A stretch of 64,000 nt of DNA from Bidens hawaiensis. Its lineage: Eukaryota > Streptophyta > Magnoliopsida > Asterales > Asteraceae. Positions 23,829 through 34,790 of the stretch are shown here, piece after piece; the first letter of the stretch is position 1, and the number at the start of each line of letters is the position of its first letter. The notes beneath the pieces were generated by a model, which was not told where the DNA came from, made no database searches, and worked only from the letters and a program-made list of their open reading frames with translations. Location of the stretch: positions 1-64,000 of the forward strand of contig JAIQDT010001725.1 in the NCBI GenBank assembly GCA_021521415.1, in the 5' to 3' direction. A program made the translations under genes and the position numbers.

Positions 23829-24617
23829 GGGGGTTACTTGATTAACATATGAAACGAGAACTATATAACTAAATAGACACGAAACCCATGAACTACAAAC
23901 CCTAGAATCAATCAATCGATCGGTCCATTACCAGTTAGATCAATTGAGGTTAGGGCTATTGATCTTGGATCAAAAGCGACCAGAATGAACAAACTAAATA
24001 CCTTGTATGATGATCCGATGATGGTTAATTAGCGTAGACAGTGGCCGGCCAAAACACCATACCAAACGAATATGAGGATGCTGTTATTCCATAATTAATC
24101 AGTGGGGTTTTGACGTCGATGCTATGAGGGAGATGCATATGAGAGTAATTGCGTTAATATGATTCCTATATATGTTTCCCCAAATTGATACGAAACAATT
24201 AATAATATAGCAACTCGAATATTACTGGTCAATATTTCCAAATCCATACGTCTGTGCGAGTTAGATTAGGCAACATGAATGATTCTCAGTGATCAATTCC
24301 AATTTTAGAACGAGGATTAAGGTACAAGTTACAATCGGGTTAAAGGTTACGGCTTTGGGTTAAAGGGTAAATGGGTTAAGATAATATAATTACCAGAAAT
24401 TGTAGTTTAGCCCCTACACTAATGAGGTGGAAACATAATAAGATAATAGTTTAAGTCTGGGCCAAAACTAGCAAAAAATGAAAGTTATAAATAATTAATT
24501 AAATATTAGTATAATAATGGTTAATTTACTAAATAGTTATGGAGAAATTTTCCGAGTATCGAAACGGGTCGGGTATTTTAATTAAATATATAAGTCCGGA
24601 AAATCAGAGTTGTTACA

Positions 24618-24632
24618 GTCTCCCCTACTTTA
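24618..24632 (-). other. Polypurine tract of gypsy-2
   Basis: Minus strand reads AAAGTAGGGGAGAC immediately before the LTR start TGTAACAACTC. This is the expected plus-strand priming site at the 3' end of the internal region. Confidence 0.6.
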
Positions 24633-25335
24633 GGGAATTTCGTCTCGAAATTAAAGTATACTATAATAAAACCATTAAATTTTGCGGTGGGAAAAAAAAT
24701 TATCATAGCACAGAACTTTGAATAGTTAAAATAATGCTCTAAATACAAATCCGATAAGGGCACTTATATATAGGATGTACCAGTGGCGTATCCACCATGT
24801 CCTTATCATCTTTGCATTTGTATTGTCATTCCAACCACTTTCAATTCTATATTATGGCACACAATCTTACGCATCATGATTTCCATGCGAGGACTTTGAT
24901 AATTATGTTCTGGACCATAATTATTTTCATCGTCGGATGGTCCACATGATTCGTCCCATCGTGTGGATTTACAAAACGTTTGATTAAAACATGACTTTGA
25001 GGAAACAAAAGTCACCAATGTATAAAAATAATTTCAAAAGTTGAAGTAAATTTTGATAAAGCCAAGAACTTTTAATACGACTTTTAAACGTAAAGATATA
25101 AGTATTTGAAGAAGACATCATTTATAAAGGTAAATAAATAATATAAAAGTACACTATAATAAACAATCTATTGGACCAAAAAGGAACGTTATTCATAAGA
25201 TATATTATAAAAGATAAATAGTTCAAATGAGAAATAATGCAATGCCATAAAGAGGCGTTACAATAATTAAGAAAGAGATAAAATGATCGAGATAGATAAA
25301 GGGAACGACAAAAGTCTTCGGGGTCCTTGCGTAGC
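24633..25335. other. Gypsy-2 internal DNA, nothing recognised
   Basis: Between the polypurine tract and the gag remnant. Where pol should be there is only AT-rich sequence with short ORFs lacking motifs. Confidence 0.5.
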
Positions 25336-26130
25336 TTAATCGTCTTGACTTGAAGCACCATGAGCAGTTTCATTCATAGAAGTTGGAGCAGTCGAGGTAG
25401 ATTGATTTGGAGTAGTTTGAATAACGTGAACTTGAACAGTTTTCAAGAAGGTTGTTTGGTAGAAATATGTCGGGTAAAATTGAGCTTGCGGTTGAGGGGT
25501 TTGGTAGTGTTGGGTTAAGTAAGGTTGACCTTGATTGATGGGAGGAGCTTGAGAGACATGAGGTTGATGGGTTTGATCTTGGTAAGCATGGGCCAAGTAG
25601 TAGGGTATAGTCATAGATTGGGCTTGATGAGCTTGGGTAAGTTGAGGGCACGCATTACGGAGGTAACTTGAGTCCTTACAATGGTAGCAAGCACGGGTGT
25701 TAGAATTACCGGGTTGAGCAAGAGGGGTAGGTTGTTGCGGAACAACTTGTGTAGTAGGCGGGATACGACAGGTGTTAGCAAGATGACCATAACGGTTACA
25801 TTGGGTGTAACGTCAGCATAGGGATTTAACCGAGTGATGATGATTACAAATGGAGCATGACGGAAAAGGACCGAGGTAAGGTTTCTTATTTGAGGAGACT
25901 TGAGGGTGGATTTGTTGCAGCAAGGTTCTTACGTTTCTTGTTGTGAGGATTAGTGGAGGTAGATGGTTTGTAGTCACCAGCAGAGATATTAGTGGGAGAA
26001 GTTGAATACACTGACGTTTTGAATTTGCGTCACTTTCCTAGGGATCGCAGCAGTTATTTCTTTGGCGATACAGGCGGCCATACGGTGGTCATGAGAATCA
26101 GACGATTGATGTCGAGGATAACTTTGGTTT
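25336..26130 (-). pseudogene. Gypsy-2 gag remnant with two zinc knuckles
   Basis: Would be the nucleocapsid end of Gag. On the minus strand a fragment HDHRMAACIAKEITAAIPRK (about 26060-26120) precedes CNRYGHLANTC (a C-X-GH-C knuckle lacking only the regular first part) and CYHCKDSSYLRNAC near 25660-25700. Next comes a Gln/Pro/Thr-rich tail that stays open in two overlapping frames (25336-25651). Stops and shifts occur between these parts. The two-knuckle arrangement is that of plant gypsy Gag. No protease, RT or integrase follows. Confidence 0.65.
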
Positions 26131-27290
26131 CTTGAATGAGACATTCTTTAGGGACCAAAAATGAGGATTTATAAGATGAAGGATAAACCGAGGAATCATA
26201 AGAATAGTAAAATGTTTTATTATGTGAAAATAATAATGTTGTCTTAATAAGTGAGGAGTTGCGTCATGAGGATTAAAAGTAAAAGTTTATTAGATGGGGG
26301 GGTACATAGCGTAAATAGTTATTAAATGATGTAGTCAATAAGATTAATGTGTGATGACTACATGAGGAGTTAAGTCAGTTTAAAAATTTAGATTATTAAG
26401 TTAACAATAAACTAACAAAATATAAATTATGGGTGTTGGCCTCCCATGAGCTTTCCATGGCATTTTGAATGGCCCAACGAACTAACAAAAAATAACTGAG
26501 TTGGACAGCCCATGAGCGTTACATGTTAATTTGATTTTCCCAACTAATTAACGAATTAACAATGCAATGAAGTTTGTCGGCCCAATGAGCGTTACACGGC
26601 GTTTTAACCGACCAAACTAAATAACGAACTATCGAAATAAATATGGGTAGTCGGAGAATCTTGTGAATCGCCACGTTGATTATTCCAACAAAAATACGAA
26701 ATCAAGCTAAGAAATGAATAGTAGGAGTTCCCATGGGTTCCATGGATTTTTTCACCCAACTAACCATTTAAATAACGGAACACAATAATCGGGAAAACCG
26801 AGTTTAGCCACGAATCACCGTGAATTCGGTTAGACTTAAGGTGTCAGTCATATGGCATTTATGGGTCTCTCTCGGGTCCATGGGGTTGAGTATTGTGGTC
26901 AGGTTATCACCTAGGTAAGGAATAACGTCTTATTTTTGGTTCTTGGAACCGTTTTGCCAGTGCCCAACTCACAGTTTCTCTTCCCCTTTCATTTATCGTA
27001 GAGACATGCCACGTAACCTAGCCTTAAGGGCTACGAGTGAAAACAACAGGTGGGAATTCTTAAGGAATTTCTCGGAAATAAATGCAATCTACTTTTCAAA
27101 AAGTTTTCTTTGAATGTTGAGGCATAGACTCGGAGTTTGTGTGTGTGTGCATAACAATAAATAATAGGTAATTATCTAAAAAAACTGTAAACAATTTAAA
27201 ATTGAACACATAAAGGTAAACAGATAGGCACGTATAGGGTTCCTAAACATGTGTCTAAGGCAATTTCTAACGACCTATCTTAAACCTTCG
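26131..27290. other. Gypsy-2 leader and 5' internal region
   Basis: Between primer site and gag remnant; no readable coding. It contains three related short blocks with TGGCCTCCCATGAG / CCCATGAGCGTTACATG / CCAATGAGCGTTACACGG near 26437-26600, suggesting a decayed local repeat. Confidence 0.45.
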
Positions 27291-27302
27291 GCTCTGATAC
27301 CA
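27291..27302 (-). other. Gypsy-2 primer binding site, initiator-Met tRNA
   Basis: Minus strand TGGTATCAGAGC, a perfect match to the plant tRNA-iMet type, three bases from the LTR edge. It sets the element's orientation as minus. Confidence 0.9.
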
Positions 27303-27305
27303 ATC

Positions 27306-29512
27306 TGTCACACCCCAACCTACGGCAAAAATGCCGGGGTGCGAACTGATTGTCACAGCTCTCAAGGTTACTATCATGCACAATATTTAAATGACAATAT
27401 CTATTAATTTAATTAAGTTTTCAAATAAATCAAATACAACAAATACATAATCCATAAACATATAACAATACAACTTATATCACCAATGATCTTGGTTAAT
27501 TATTTTCTAACTTAATTTCTTCACTAAGTCTTCATCAACCTGCATTAAGTTTCTACGATAACCTGCATATGCATATAAAATAGAATTTTGTCAACAACAC
27601 ATGATGAGTGAGCAATACACCAGTTTAGTTGTACATATAAATTAACCAAATGAGCAAATATACCTGAAATATCGAGAAGCACAAAGGCTAACGACTGACG
27701 TATGATCATACTAGACTGAGATTATGTTGGACCTCTCCGAATGCGAAAGCATACAAAGCAAATAAGCACATAAGCAAGTAACGTATAAGTTTTAACACAT
27801 AATACAAAGTTGCAGTTTTGTGTATAAGTATATGTGAGAAATATATTTACGCATATGTCCCCAAAACGTGGAAAACAAGTAAAATAGGGGAATGCGGTAC
27901 TCACCTCGATAGACGAACAAAAGTGAAAGGAGAAATATTAGGAATGATGATTCGCAAAAATCACGCGCTTCGGGAAAATACCGACGTGAATCCTAAGTAA
28001 CAATTAATTATGGAATAAATACGGATTAAAATAAAGAATCTAAAACTAGAGAGAAGTTCGGGTTTAATGATCGAGTGTAATCTTTACAAAAGCTTTTTAT
28101 TACTTAGATTCATTATAAACTTTATTATCAAAGTTTTGTCGTAATAAACATGATTTTAATTATAAAAAATACATAAAAATGCTTGAATAAATATTTATAA
28201 AATTGTTGGATAAATTATCTAGAGAGATTTTTTTAACATATTTGTTTTGAACTAAAATACTTTTAATACATATTTTTATTATTAATAAATACTTATTGTA
28301 AATAATAGATAAATAATATATAATAAGACTTATATGAAATATGATTAAAATACTTAAACTATATTTTTAACAAGATTATATTAGATACATATTTTAGATT
28401 TAAACTGGTTTTCAATATTAAAACCCTTTATCAATTTTAATAACTAAAATATACATATACATACATATATATATATATATATATTGTTTTAGCCAAAGCA
28501 TGAGAAAAAATGATCGGTTAACAACTCGGTTTTATAAAAATACTAACTAGTTAGTGTATCTATAATATTTGCGATTTAGTTTAAATAATTAAATATACTT
28601 ATAAGATTTATTGATTAAAAATAATAATACCATTAAAACTACAAACCCGGTGCTGGGGTTGGCTCGAACCCGCGCCCCTAGCCTCAAACAAGACTTAAAA
28701 CACTACCCATGGCCAACTGGGCTAGGGGGTTACTTGATTAACATATGAAACGAGAACTATATAACTAAATAGATACGAAACCCATGAACTACAAACCCTA
28801 GAATCAATCAATCGATCAGTCCATTACCAGTTAGATCAATTGAGGTTAGGGCTATTGATCTTGGATCAAAAGCGACCAGAATGAACAAACTAAATACCTT
28901 GTATGATGATCCGATGATGGTTAATTAGCGTAGACAGTGGCCGGCCAAAACACGATACCAAACGAATACGAGGAGGCTTTTATTCCATAATTAATCAGTG
29001 GGGTTTTGACGTCGATGCTATGAGGGAGATGCATATGAGAGTAATTGCGTTAATATGATTCCTATATATGTTTCCCCAAATTGATACGAAACAATTAATA
29101 ATATAGCAACTCGAATATTACTGGTCAATATTTCCAAATCCATACATCGGTGCGAGTTAGATTAGGCAACATGAATGATTCTCAGTGATCAATTCCAATT
29201 TTAGAACGAGGATTAAGGTACAAGTTACAATCGGGTTAAAGGTTACGGCTTTGGGTTAAAGGGTAAATGGGTTAAGATAATATAAATACCAGAAATTACA
29301 GTTTAGCCCCTACACTAATGAGGTGGAAACATAATAAGATAATAGTTTAAGTCTGGGCCAAAACTAGCAAAACATGAAAGTTATAAATAATTAATTAAAA
29401 ATTAATATAATAATGGTTAATTTACTAAATAGTTGAGGAGAAATTTTCCGAGTATCGAAACGGGTCGGGTATTTTAATTAAATATATAAGTCCGGAAAAT
29501 CCGATTTGTTCA
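27306..29512 (-). repeat. Gypsy-2 right LTR (5' LTR in sense)
   Basis: Begins TGTCACACCCCAACC on the plus strand and ends GATTTGTTCA, followed by target duplication TGGAT. It pairs with 22339-24617. Confidence 0.9.
28661..28724 (-). promoter_or_regulatory. tRNA-like Pol III A/B boxes in LTR (right copy)
   Basis: B box GGTTCGAGCC (28661-28670) and A box TAGCCCAGTTGGCC (28711-28724) on the minus strand are both unchanged relative to the left LTR copy. They were therefore present in the LTR at insertion. Confidence 0.55.
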
Positions 29513-30686
29513 TGGATCTACCCGTTTTGTCCCACACCAACCAAATCCCATCTCCAAAGCCACCCAGAATGGTGCTTTCTGGAAAAACCAGTTCTTTTTT
29601 GTCAAAAAAGACACCATTCCTGGTGGGTTAGACTTACCCAAAAGATGTATTAGGCAGGGTAGGATCCTAGATCCTCTAACAAGTCGGATAATATAATTTG
29701 TCCTTCTTCTAACGTGTTTATTTCTGCTTTTCAGTTTATAACTTTGTTCTGCTAGCTGATCTTCTTGGAGTAGAAGAGAGGGTGAAGAGGTTCCTTACAA
29801 TGGATCATGACATCAGGACATTTCAAGCCAAAGCCACTAAAGCTATTCAAGAAGTAACTTCAGAATCATCAAGCGAGATGTCAAGTAAGAATTTAATAAT
29901 ACTTGATATTAATAAAAAAAAATAAGAGGAACTTATCTTTGATATTGTATTCTGTAGGTGCTCACAAGTCCAGTAAGTCAGCATCTCAGTTTTCTTTGTA
30001 AGACATTGATTGTCTCATTGTTAAGAGAGAAACTTCGAAGACTGCTCCAGTCCATGAGCCACGTCCAGTTACAACTCGTGCCAAGTCTGGAGCTTCAAAG
30101 AGATAGAAGACTGTTGAGCCGGAAGATCCTTTTGAGGCCGGAAAGTACCTCATCACCACTGTAAGGATCCTTTATCCTCTTTATTTGTTGCTGTGGATCA
30201 CAAATCCTCTTGAACTTATTTTTTATGGTATATACAGGCCATGGATTCTGCCAAAAGCTACTATGACAAGATGGTCAAGGATTACGAAGAGACTATGTCA
30301 GGAATGAGATCTATTGCTACTGCTAAGGACAATACCATCTCCAAGCTGACCAAGGAGAAGAAGCAGGCTGAGGAACACGCATCATCAATTGAAGCTCACT
30401 GCAAGAGGAGGTGACCCGTGCTACCAACGAATAAAAAATCTGGGCCGCCAAGTCTGTTCTTCAAGATAGGATCAAGATCATGACTGAGGCCAATGGTCCT
30501 TCCTTTGACAAGTCAGCATGGGATTTGACAAAATGGAAACAGGCTCTAGCAGCATTGGGCGGTGGTGAGGATGAAGTTAATAAGAGCACGGAGACTGTAG
30601 CTGGTGGTTATGAGTTTGAGGTGACTGAAGCAGGTAAGGATGCAGCAACAGGGGAGAAAGTTGCTAAAATGGGAAATGAAGGATAA

Positions 30687-31257
30687 AGAAGACAAGGCCC
30701 GAGCCCACTTTTATATTTGTTTGTGTTTTGATGGATATTTGATGGTTTGTACTAAGACAATAGTTAACTAGGTAAAGGATCTATGATCCTTAAGAAAGTT
30801 ATGAGGGGTAGCAAAGGTGGATGGATCCTCTTTTTTTGGGGATGAAGCCTTTGATGCCCCTTTTCTTTATCTTTCCTGCACTTCTAAAACTGTTAGTAAC
30901 ACCTGTTTAACCCGGATGGATGGTCCATTTTCATACGGTGAAATCCGGGTTAAAGTTTTTGGTAAGTCCAGGTGACCTTTAATAATAACTTAATCTTTTT
31001 ACTACTTGCCTATTTTTTATTATTATGAAAGCATAGTTGTTACAGTATAGATCTATAAAGAGTTTTAAGGGTATATTATCCTAGTAAAAACATATTAAGG
31101 ATCCTGGATCCTTGGATATATGAATTTATAAAGATTTAATCCGAATAATCGTAAATTGATTGGTAAAGATATTCCATAAGGTCTGATTAGACCTAAGTTA
31201 CCACAAATGTGAATGCTTCCATGATCCTTGTAGTTAAACTTAGGTTACCTGATGCAA
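30687..31257. other. TatA non-coding region downstream of antisense gene
   Basis: Homologous to TatB about 59100-59830 on the opposite strand: shared AAGACAAGGCCCGAGCCCAC, a shared TTAACCCGGATGGATGGTCC stretch, and several GGATCC words. No gene. Confidence 0.6.
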
Positions 31258-31262
31258 ATAGC

Positions 31263-31671
31263 TGTTGGTGCATGATGTCAGTAGTTCAGTATCTTGTGTT
31301 TGTTTGTGTATGTAATTGTTTAGATTGTTTGTTTTGTATTGAATATTATTTCTTATATGTTCGACATGCTTCAAGCGAACTTGAAGGTCAGCGAAGTTAT
31401 GATAACTTCGCCTAGTATGTTAGGCGAAGTTGTCGAGCTTTATATACTCTTAACTTCGGCTGTTGTGGTTAAGTTTTTTGTACGATTGGTTTTGGTGATC
31501 CTTTGTATCACGTGTTGGTCCTAGAAATATATCAAGTATTATCTTATACTTTCGTGTGTTTATATATACATTCAACGTATTAATCGTCTCGACACTCGTA
31601 CCGTATACGTGGGGATTCCGCACCCTCGTGATTACGAGATACTCCTGTGTAGATCCGGCTGGGAACCTACA
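31263..31671 (+). repeat. Copia 5' LTR
   Basis: Starts TGTTGGTGCATG and ends GGGAACCTACA. Contains TATATACT (about 31441), an inverted GCGAAGTT..AACTTCGC pair at 31391-31411 and a third copy at 31424. Confidence 0.93.
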
Positions 31672-31673
31672 AT

Positions 31674-31685
31674 TGGTATCAGAGC
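31674..31685 (+). other. Copia primer binding site, initiator-Met tRNA
   Basis: TGGTATCAGAGC, a perfect match, two bases after the 5' LTR. It sets the plus orientation. Confidence 0.93.
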
Positions 31686-31885
31686 ATTTTGCTCGTGATA
31701 GTGTGGTTCGGGATTATCACACGAGTGTCAAGATCGTCCCGTTAGAAAATTCGCGGAACGAGTTTACGTTGAAAAACCTCCTTTTTGTCAATTGCTCCTC
31801 ATCACTCATCAATTACACCTTCAAGTCACCCTCGCGTCCCTCGAAATCGACCTAACTAAACCTGCAAAACTCTCTTGTTCTTTAG

Positions 31886-32035
31886 GCGAAGTTGCCGTCA
31901 CCAATACTAGGGTTTTTGGCGAACATATAGGGTTTCAGCTAAGTTGAGAAGTAGCGAAGTTGTGAAGTAGGAAGTTTAGTTCTGCGAAGTTAAGTACCAA
32001 CGAAGTTACAAGCAGCGAAGTTGTATTAACTTCGC
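31886..32035 (+). repeat. GCGAAGTT/AACTTCGC word cluster in copia leader
   Basis: GCGAAGTT starts at 31886, 31954, 31984 and 32015, and AACTTCGC at 32028, in the untranslated leader just before gag. Together with copies in both LTRs and at 39359-40100 they form an element-wide repeated word. Confidence 0.8.
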
Positions 32036-32091
32036 TATTTGCTGTTTCACAGAATCTTGTTTTTGACTTTTGAGTCCCATCTCTTTCAACT

Positions 32092-34740
32092 ATGACTTCG
32101 TTAAACATCACTGAACTGATAACGATGGAAGTTGAAGCTGGTTCAGCAACTAAAGCTCTAAAACTACTTAAAGGTACAGATTTCGTTGCATGGAAGGATA
32201 TATTTGAACAATATGTGAAGTATCAAGACGCAAAGATGTGGGTCTGCATTCACGACGGGTACATTCCACCAACGTCCATGTTTGAAGGTCGTGAACAGAT
32301 TAAGAAGTACAGTAAGATGGAAGATGATGAAAAGAAAATGTATGAGGCAGAAAGTAAAGCGCATGCAGCTATAACAATGGCACTTCCACAAGAGATTCTT
32401 CATACTTTCAAAAAATACAAAACTGCTAGAGAGCTATGGGAAGCACTAGAGAATAGATATGAAGGAAATGTTGGGATACGTACCTCCAAGACAAAGCTGC
32501 TGAAAACTCAATTCTCCGTATTCAAGTATCTGAAAAATGAATCACTTGATGACATCATTACACGGTATTTTCATCTGATGACCGAGCTAAATAACTACTC
32601 GATTGAATACAAGGAAGAAGAGATAGTGGAAAAGCTTCTTGATGCTCTCCCACCAAAATGGAAGATGTACACTGTTCTGATGAGAGAAGATAAGGACTTC
32701 GAGAAGATTGATTTGGAGACGGTGGTTAATAAGTTACGGAATTTTGAACTAAACATGGCACGAAAGGAGACACCGACTGATCAGGTTCAGGATCCGGGAA
32801 TGTATGGTGCTAAGGTCACTCCAAACTCATGTTCAAAAACAGAATCCACTTCCTACTACTCAAAAGGGGAACCAAACTCCACTCCAGACGGTCATGTGAT
32901 TCTTAATATGGATGGTGACGTATGTTTTGTAGCAGGAGGTAGTAGTTACTCAAAACCTCAAACCACGACTGGTAATTTCTCAACCAATGCTTCTAGCAAG
33001 AACTACTCACAGATGCCTATGAGTGTGAAATCAGCTGAACAACAGTTTGCTCTTTATGCTTCCTTCATTGCATCTTATGAGAATTACATCAAAGGAAAAA
33101 TAGTCGACCCTGCAACTTTGGATGAAGACTATGATCATATCGACGCTGATGATCTGGAAGAAATGGATCTGCAGTGGCAGATGGCTATGATAGTAAGAAG
33201 GGTAAAGAGGTTTATGAAGAAAACTGGTAGAAAGTTTGTTGGAGAAAGACCGGGTTTGATAAGTCAAAAGTTCGTTGTCATAACTGTCAACAAAATGGTC
33301 ACTTTGCTAAAGAGTGTACAAATGAGAGAATCGAACGAAGCCAAAACATGCCTGTTCAACAGAATGGGAGTGGAAGTGAAAACAGGGCTATGGTATCTCA
33401 ACAAAACTGTGGATACAACTGGAATATACAAGTTAAGGAGGTGTTCGAACAGGCAAATTTGGTAAATATCGTAACTGGAGGAAGTGACAAAGGGACGGGG
33501 GAAGATCAAGCATACATGGCAGAAGTGAACGATCAACTCTCAAAGGTATGTTCTGAACTTCATTGTGAACAACATGAAAACCTGTCTGATCAATTGAAAA
33601 CATTAACTGATCAGTTTGTTAGTTTGGACACTCAATTTAAAAACTTAAAAGAAGAACATCACTATTCTAAAACTAAAGAAAACAGTTACTCGGTAAAAAT
33701 AAAAGCTAGTGAAAAGGATATCAGAAGTCTTAAAGCCACTCTAGCTGAAAAAATACAACTGATTGATCTTAGTTATGAAGTGTTAGAAGAAAAGACCAAA
33801 CTAATTGCTGAAAAAGATAAACAGATAGCTGATTACCAGGTAAAAGTGGTGGAATTGAACTAAAAAATTGAACAATTTAGAAATTCTTCTGCTATGTTAG
33901 ATCATATCATAGGTGTTCAACGTTCCCCAGTTAACAAAGGGGGAATTGGATTCTCTAAAGTTCCACCACCATACAACAATAACTATATTTATGATCCTAG
34001 TAATCAGCAATCTGCGAATGTTGAAATTAGTCAGACAATTCCTATAAAAGTTTCTGCTAAAGATACTGAAGCTAATGAGAGTGAAACAAGTAAGTCAATT
34101 TCTAATGTCACAAGTTCTATCTCTAGTTCTGTCTCATCAAATTCGGACAAGTCGTCCGAATCGGGTGAGATAAAAGAAGAGGTTGTGTTAATAAAACCAG
34201 GGGAGGAATATAAGTTTGATGAAAAGAAATCTTCCTTAAATCCGTTCATCCCACCATATGTGAGACAAACGGATAGTAACACAACCTCGTCATCTGCAAC
34301 AACTTTTGAGCCGAAAGTTCAAAACAGCCAGAATAGTTCAAACAAAAGTTGTTTTAGATGCAATAGGATAGGACACCTTGTCGCTGATTGTCCTCTGAAA
34401 TAAAGAAAATCTAGAAATATAAGGCCTACTAAAACTGAGAATAAAACGAATACTAATTATGATGCTGGTAAGAATGTGAACACACCAAATTTCAATCATT
34501 GGACTAAACCAAGATTTCAAAGAAATCAGTCTCGTTTTCTCCCAGTGAATTACCAAACCAACAGTTATAATTCAATTAACTCACGAAGGTTTGGATGGCC
34601 TCATAGCCAGTCATCTAGAAATTTTCTGTTCAGAACAAATAGAAACTCTCCTCAAACTGACTTTGAGCAACCAAGGTACTGAATGCCGGATAACAGGTTT
34701 AATCAACCCAAGACCAGAAGGTCTTGGGTCCCTAGATTTT
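32092..34740 (+). pseudogene. Copia Gag (capsid, coiled coil, two zinc knuckles), frameshifted
   Basis: Structural particle protein that packages the RNA. It starts at ATG 32092. Residues 1-240 are the copia Gag capsid-like domain (KGTDFVAWKDIFEQYV, ARELWEALENRYEG, LLDALPPKWKMY). Near 33180 the frame shifts, and a CCHC knuckle CHNCQQNGHFAKEC (about 33268-33309) is in the neighbouring frame after a stop. Next comes a long charged heptad-like stretch (33510-33863, with LEEKTKLIAEKDKQIADY), a likely coiled coil. After a stop, a Ser-rich linker leads to a second knuckle CFRCNRIGHLVADC (34350-34391). Coiled-coil Gag is typical of sireviruses. A stop at 34401 and another at 34681 separate it from pol. 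Confidence 0.85.
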
Positions 34741-34790
34741 AATCTATTGCTTTAATTGTGCAGGAATAGTCAAACAGAGCTGTAAACAAT

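Larger units (their letters stand above)
22339..24617 (-). repeat. Gypsy-2 left LTR (3' LTR in sense)
   Basis: Plus strand begins TGTCACACCTCAACC and ends GAGTTGTTACA. It is near-identical to 27306-29512, apart from about 50 extra bp near 22680 and a longer TA run (about 23541-23588). It carries Pol III-like A and B boxes on the minus strand near 23765-23828. Confidence 0.9.
22339..29512 (-). mobile_element. Gypsy-2: gag-only LTR retrotransposon inserted in TatA antisense exon 1
   Basis: 7174 bp, flanked by TGGAT on both sides (22334-22338 and 29513-29517). LTRs are 22339-24617 and 27306-29512. The primer site lies next to the right-hand LTR on the minus strand (27291-27302), so the element reads leftward. 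The internal 2.7 kb holds only a degenerate gag with zinc knuckles and no pol, so it is a deleted or non-autonomous element. The left polypurine side (24618-24632) is purine-rich on the minus strand. Confidence 0.9.
21921..30686 (+). pseudogene. TatA antisense gene: Transposase_28-like N-domain plus coiled-coil tail, four exons, disrupted
   Basis: Antisense to TatA gag-pol. Exon 1 is 21921-22338 continuing at 29518-29658; it is split by the 22339-29512 element. Exon 2 is 29735-29884, exon 3 29958-30160 and exon 4 30238-30686. Introns have GT donors (GTAGGA, GTAAGA, GTAAGG) and AG acceptors. Exon 1 encodes NPSSEICKFTDP, WVCFPAQPFLTGYSYPFP, IQAMLMLWRVFHTIERI and KNQFFFVKK. It resembles the 'putative gypsy type transposon' family PF04195 (recognised from memory). 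Exon 4 encodes a charged helical stretch and a conserved SFDKSAWDLTKWKQAL motif. Stops in exons 1, 3 and 4 and a frameshift in exon 4 make it a pseudogene. Function unknown. Confidence 0.75.

Noticed and set aside
23755..23832. tRNA gene call
   Set aside because: A and B boxes are present, but the ends do not form an acceptor stem and no anticodon arm is evident.
30480..30686. Stand-alone small gene
   Set aside because: It is the end of exon 4 of the TatA antisense gene, shown by homology to TatB 59833-60048.
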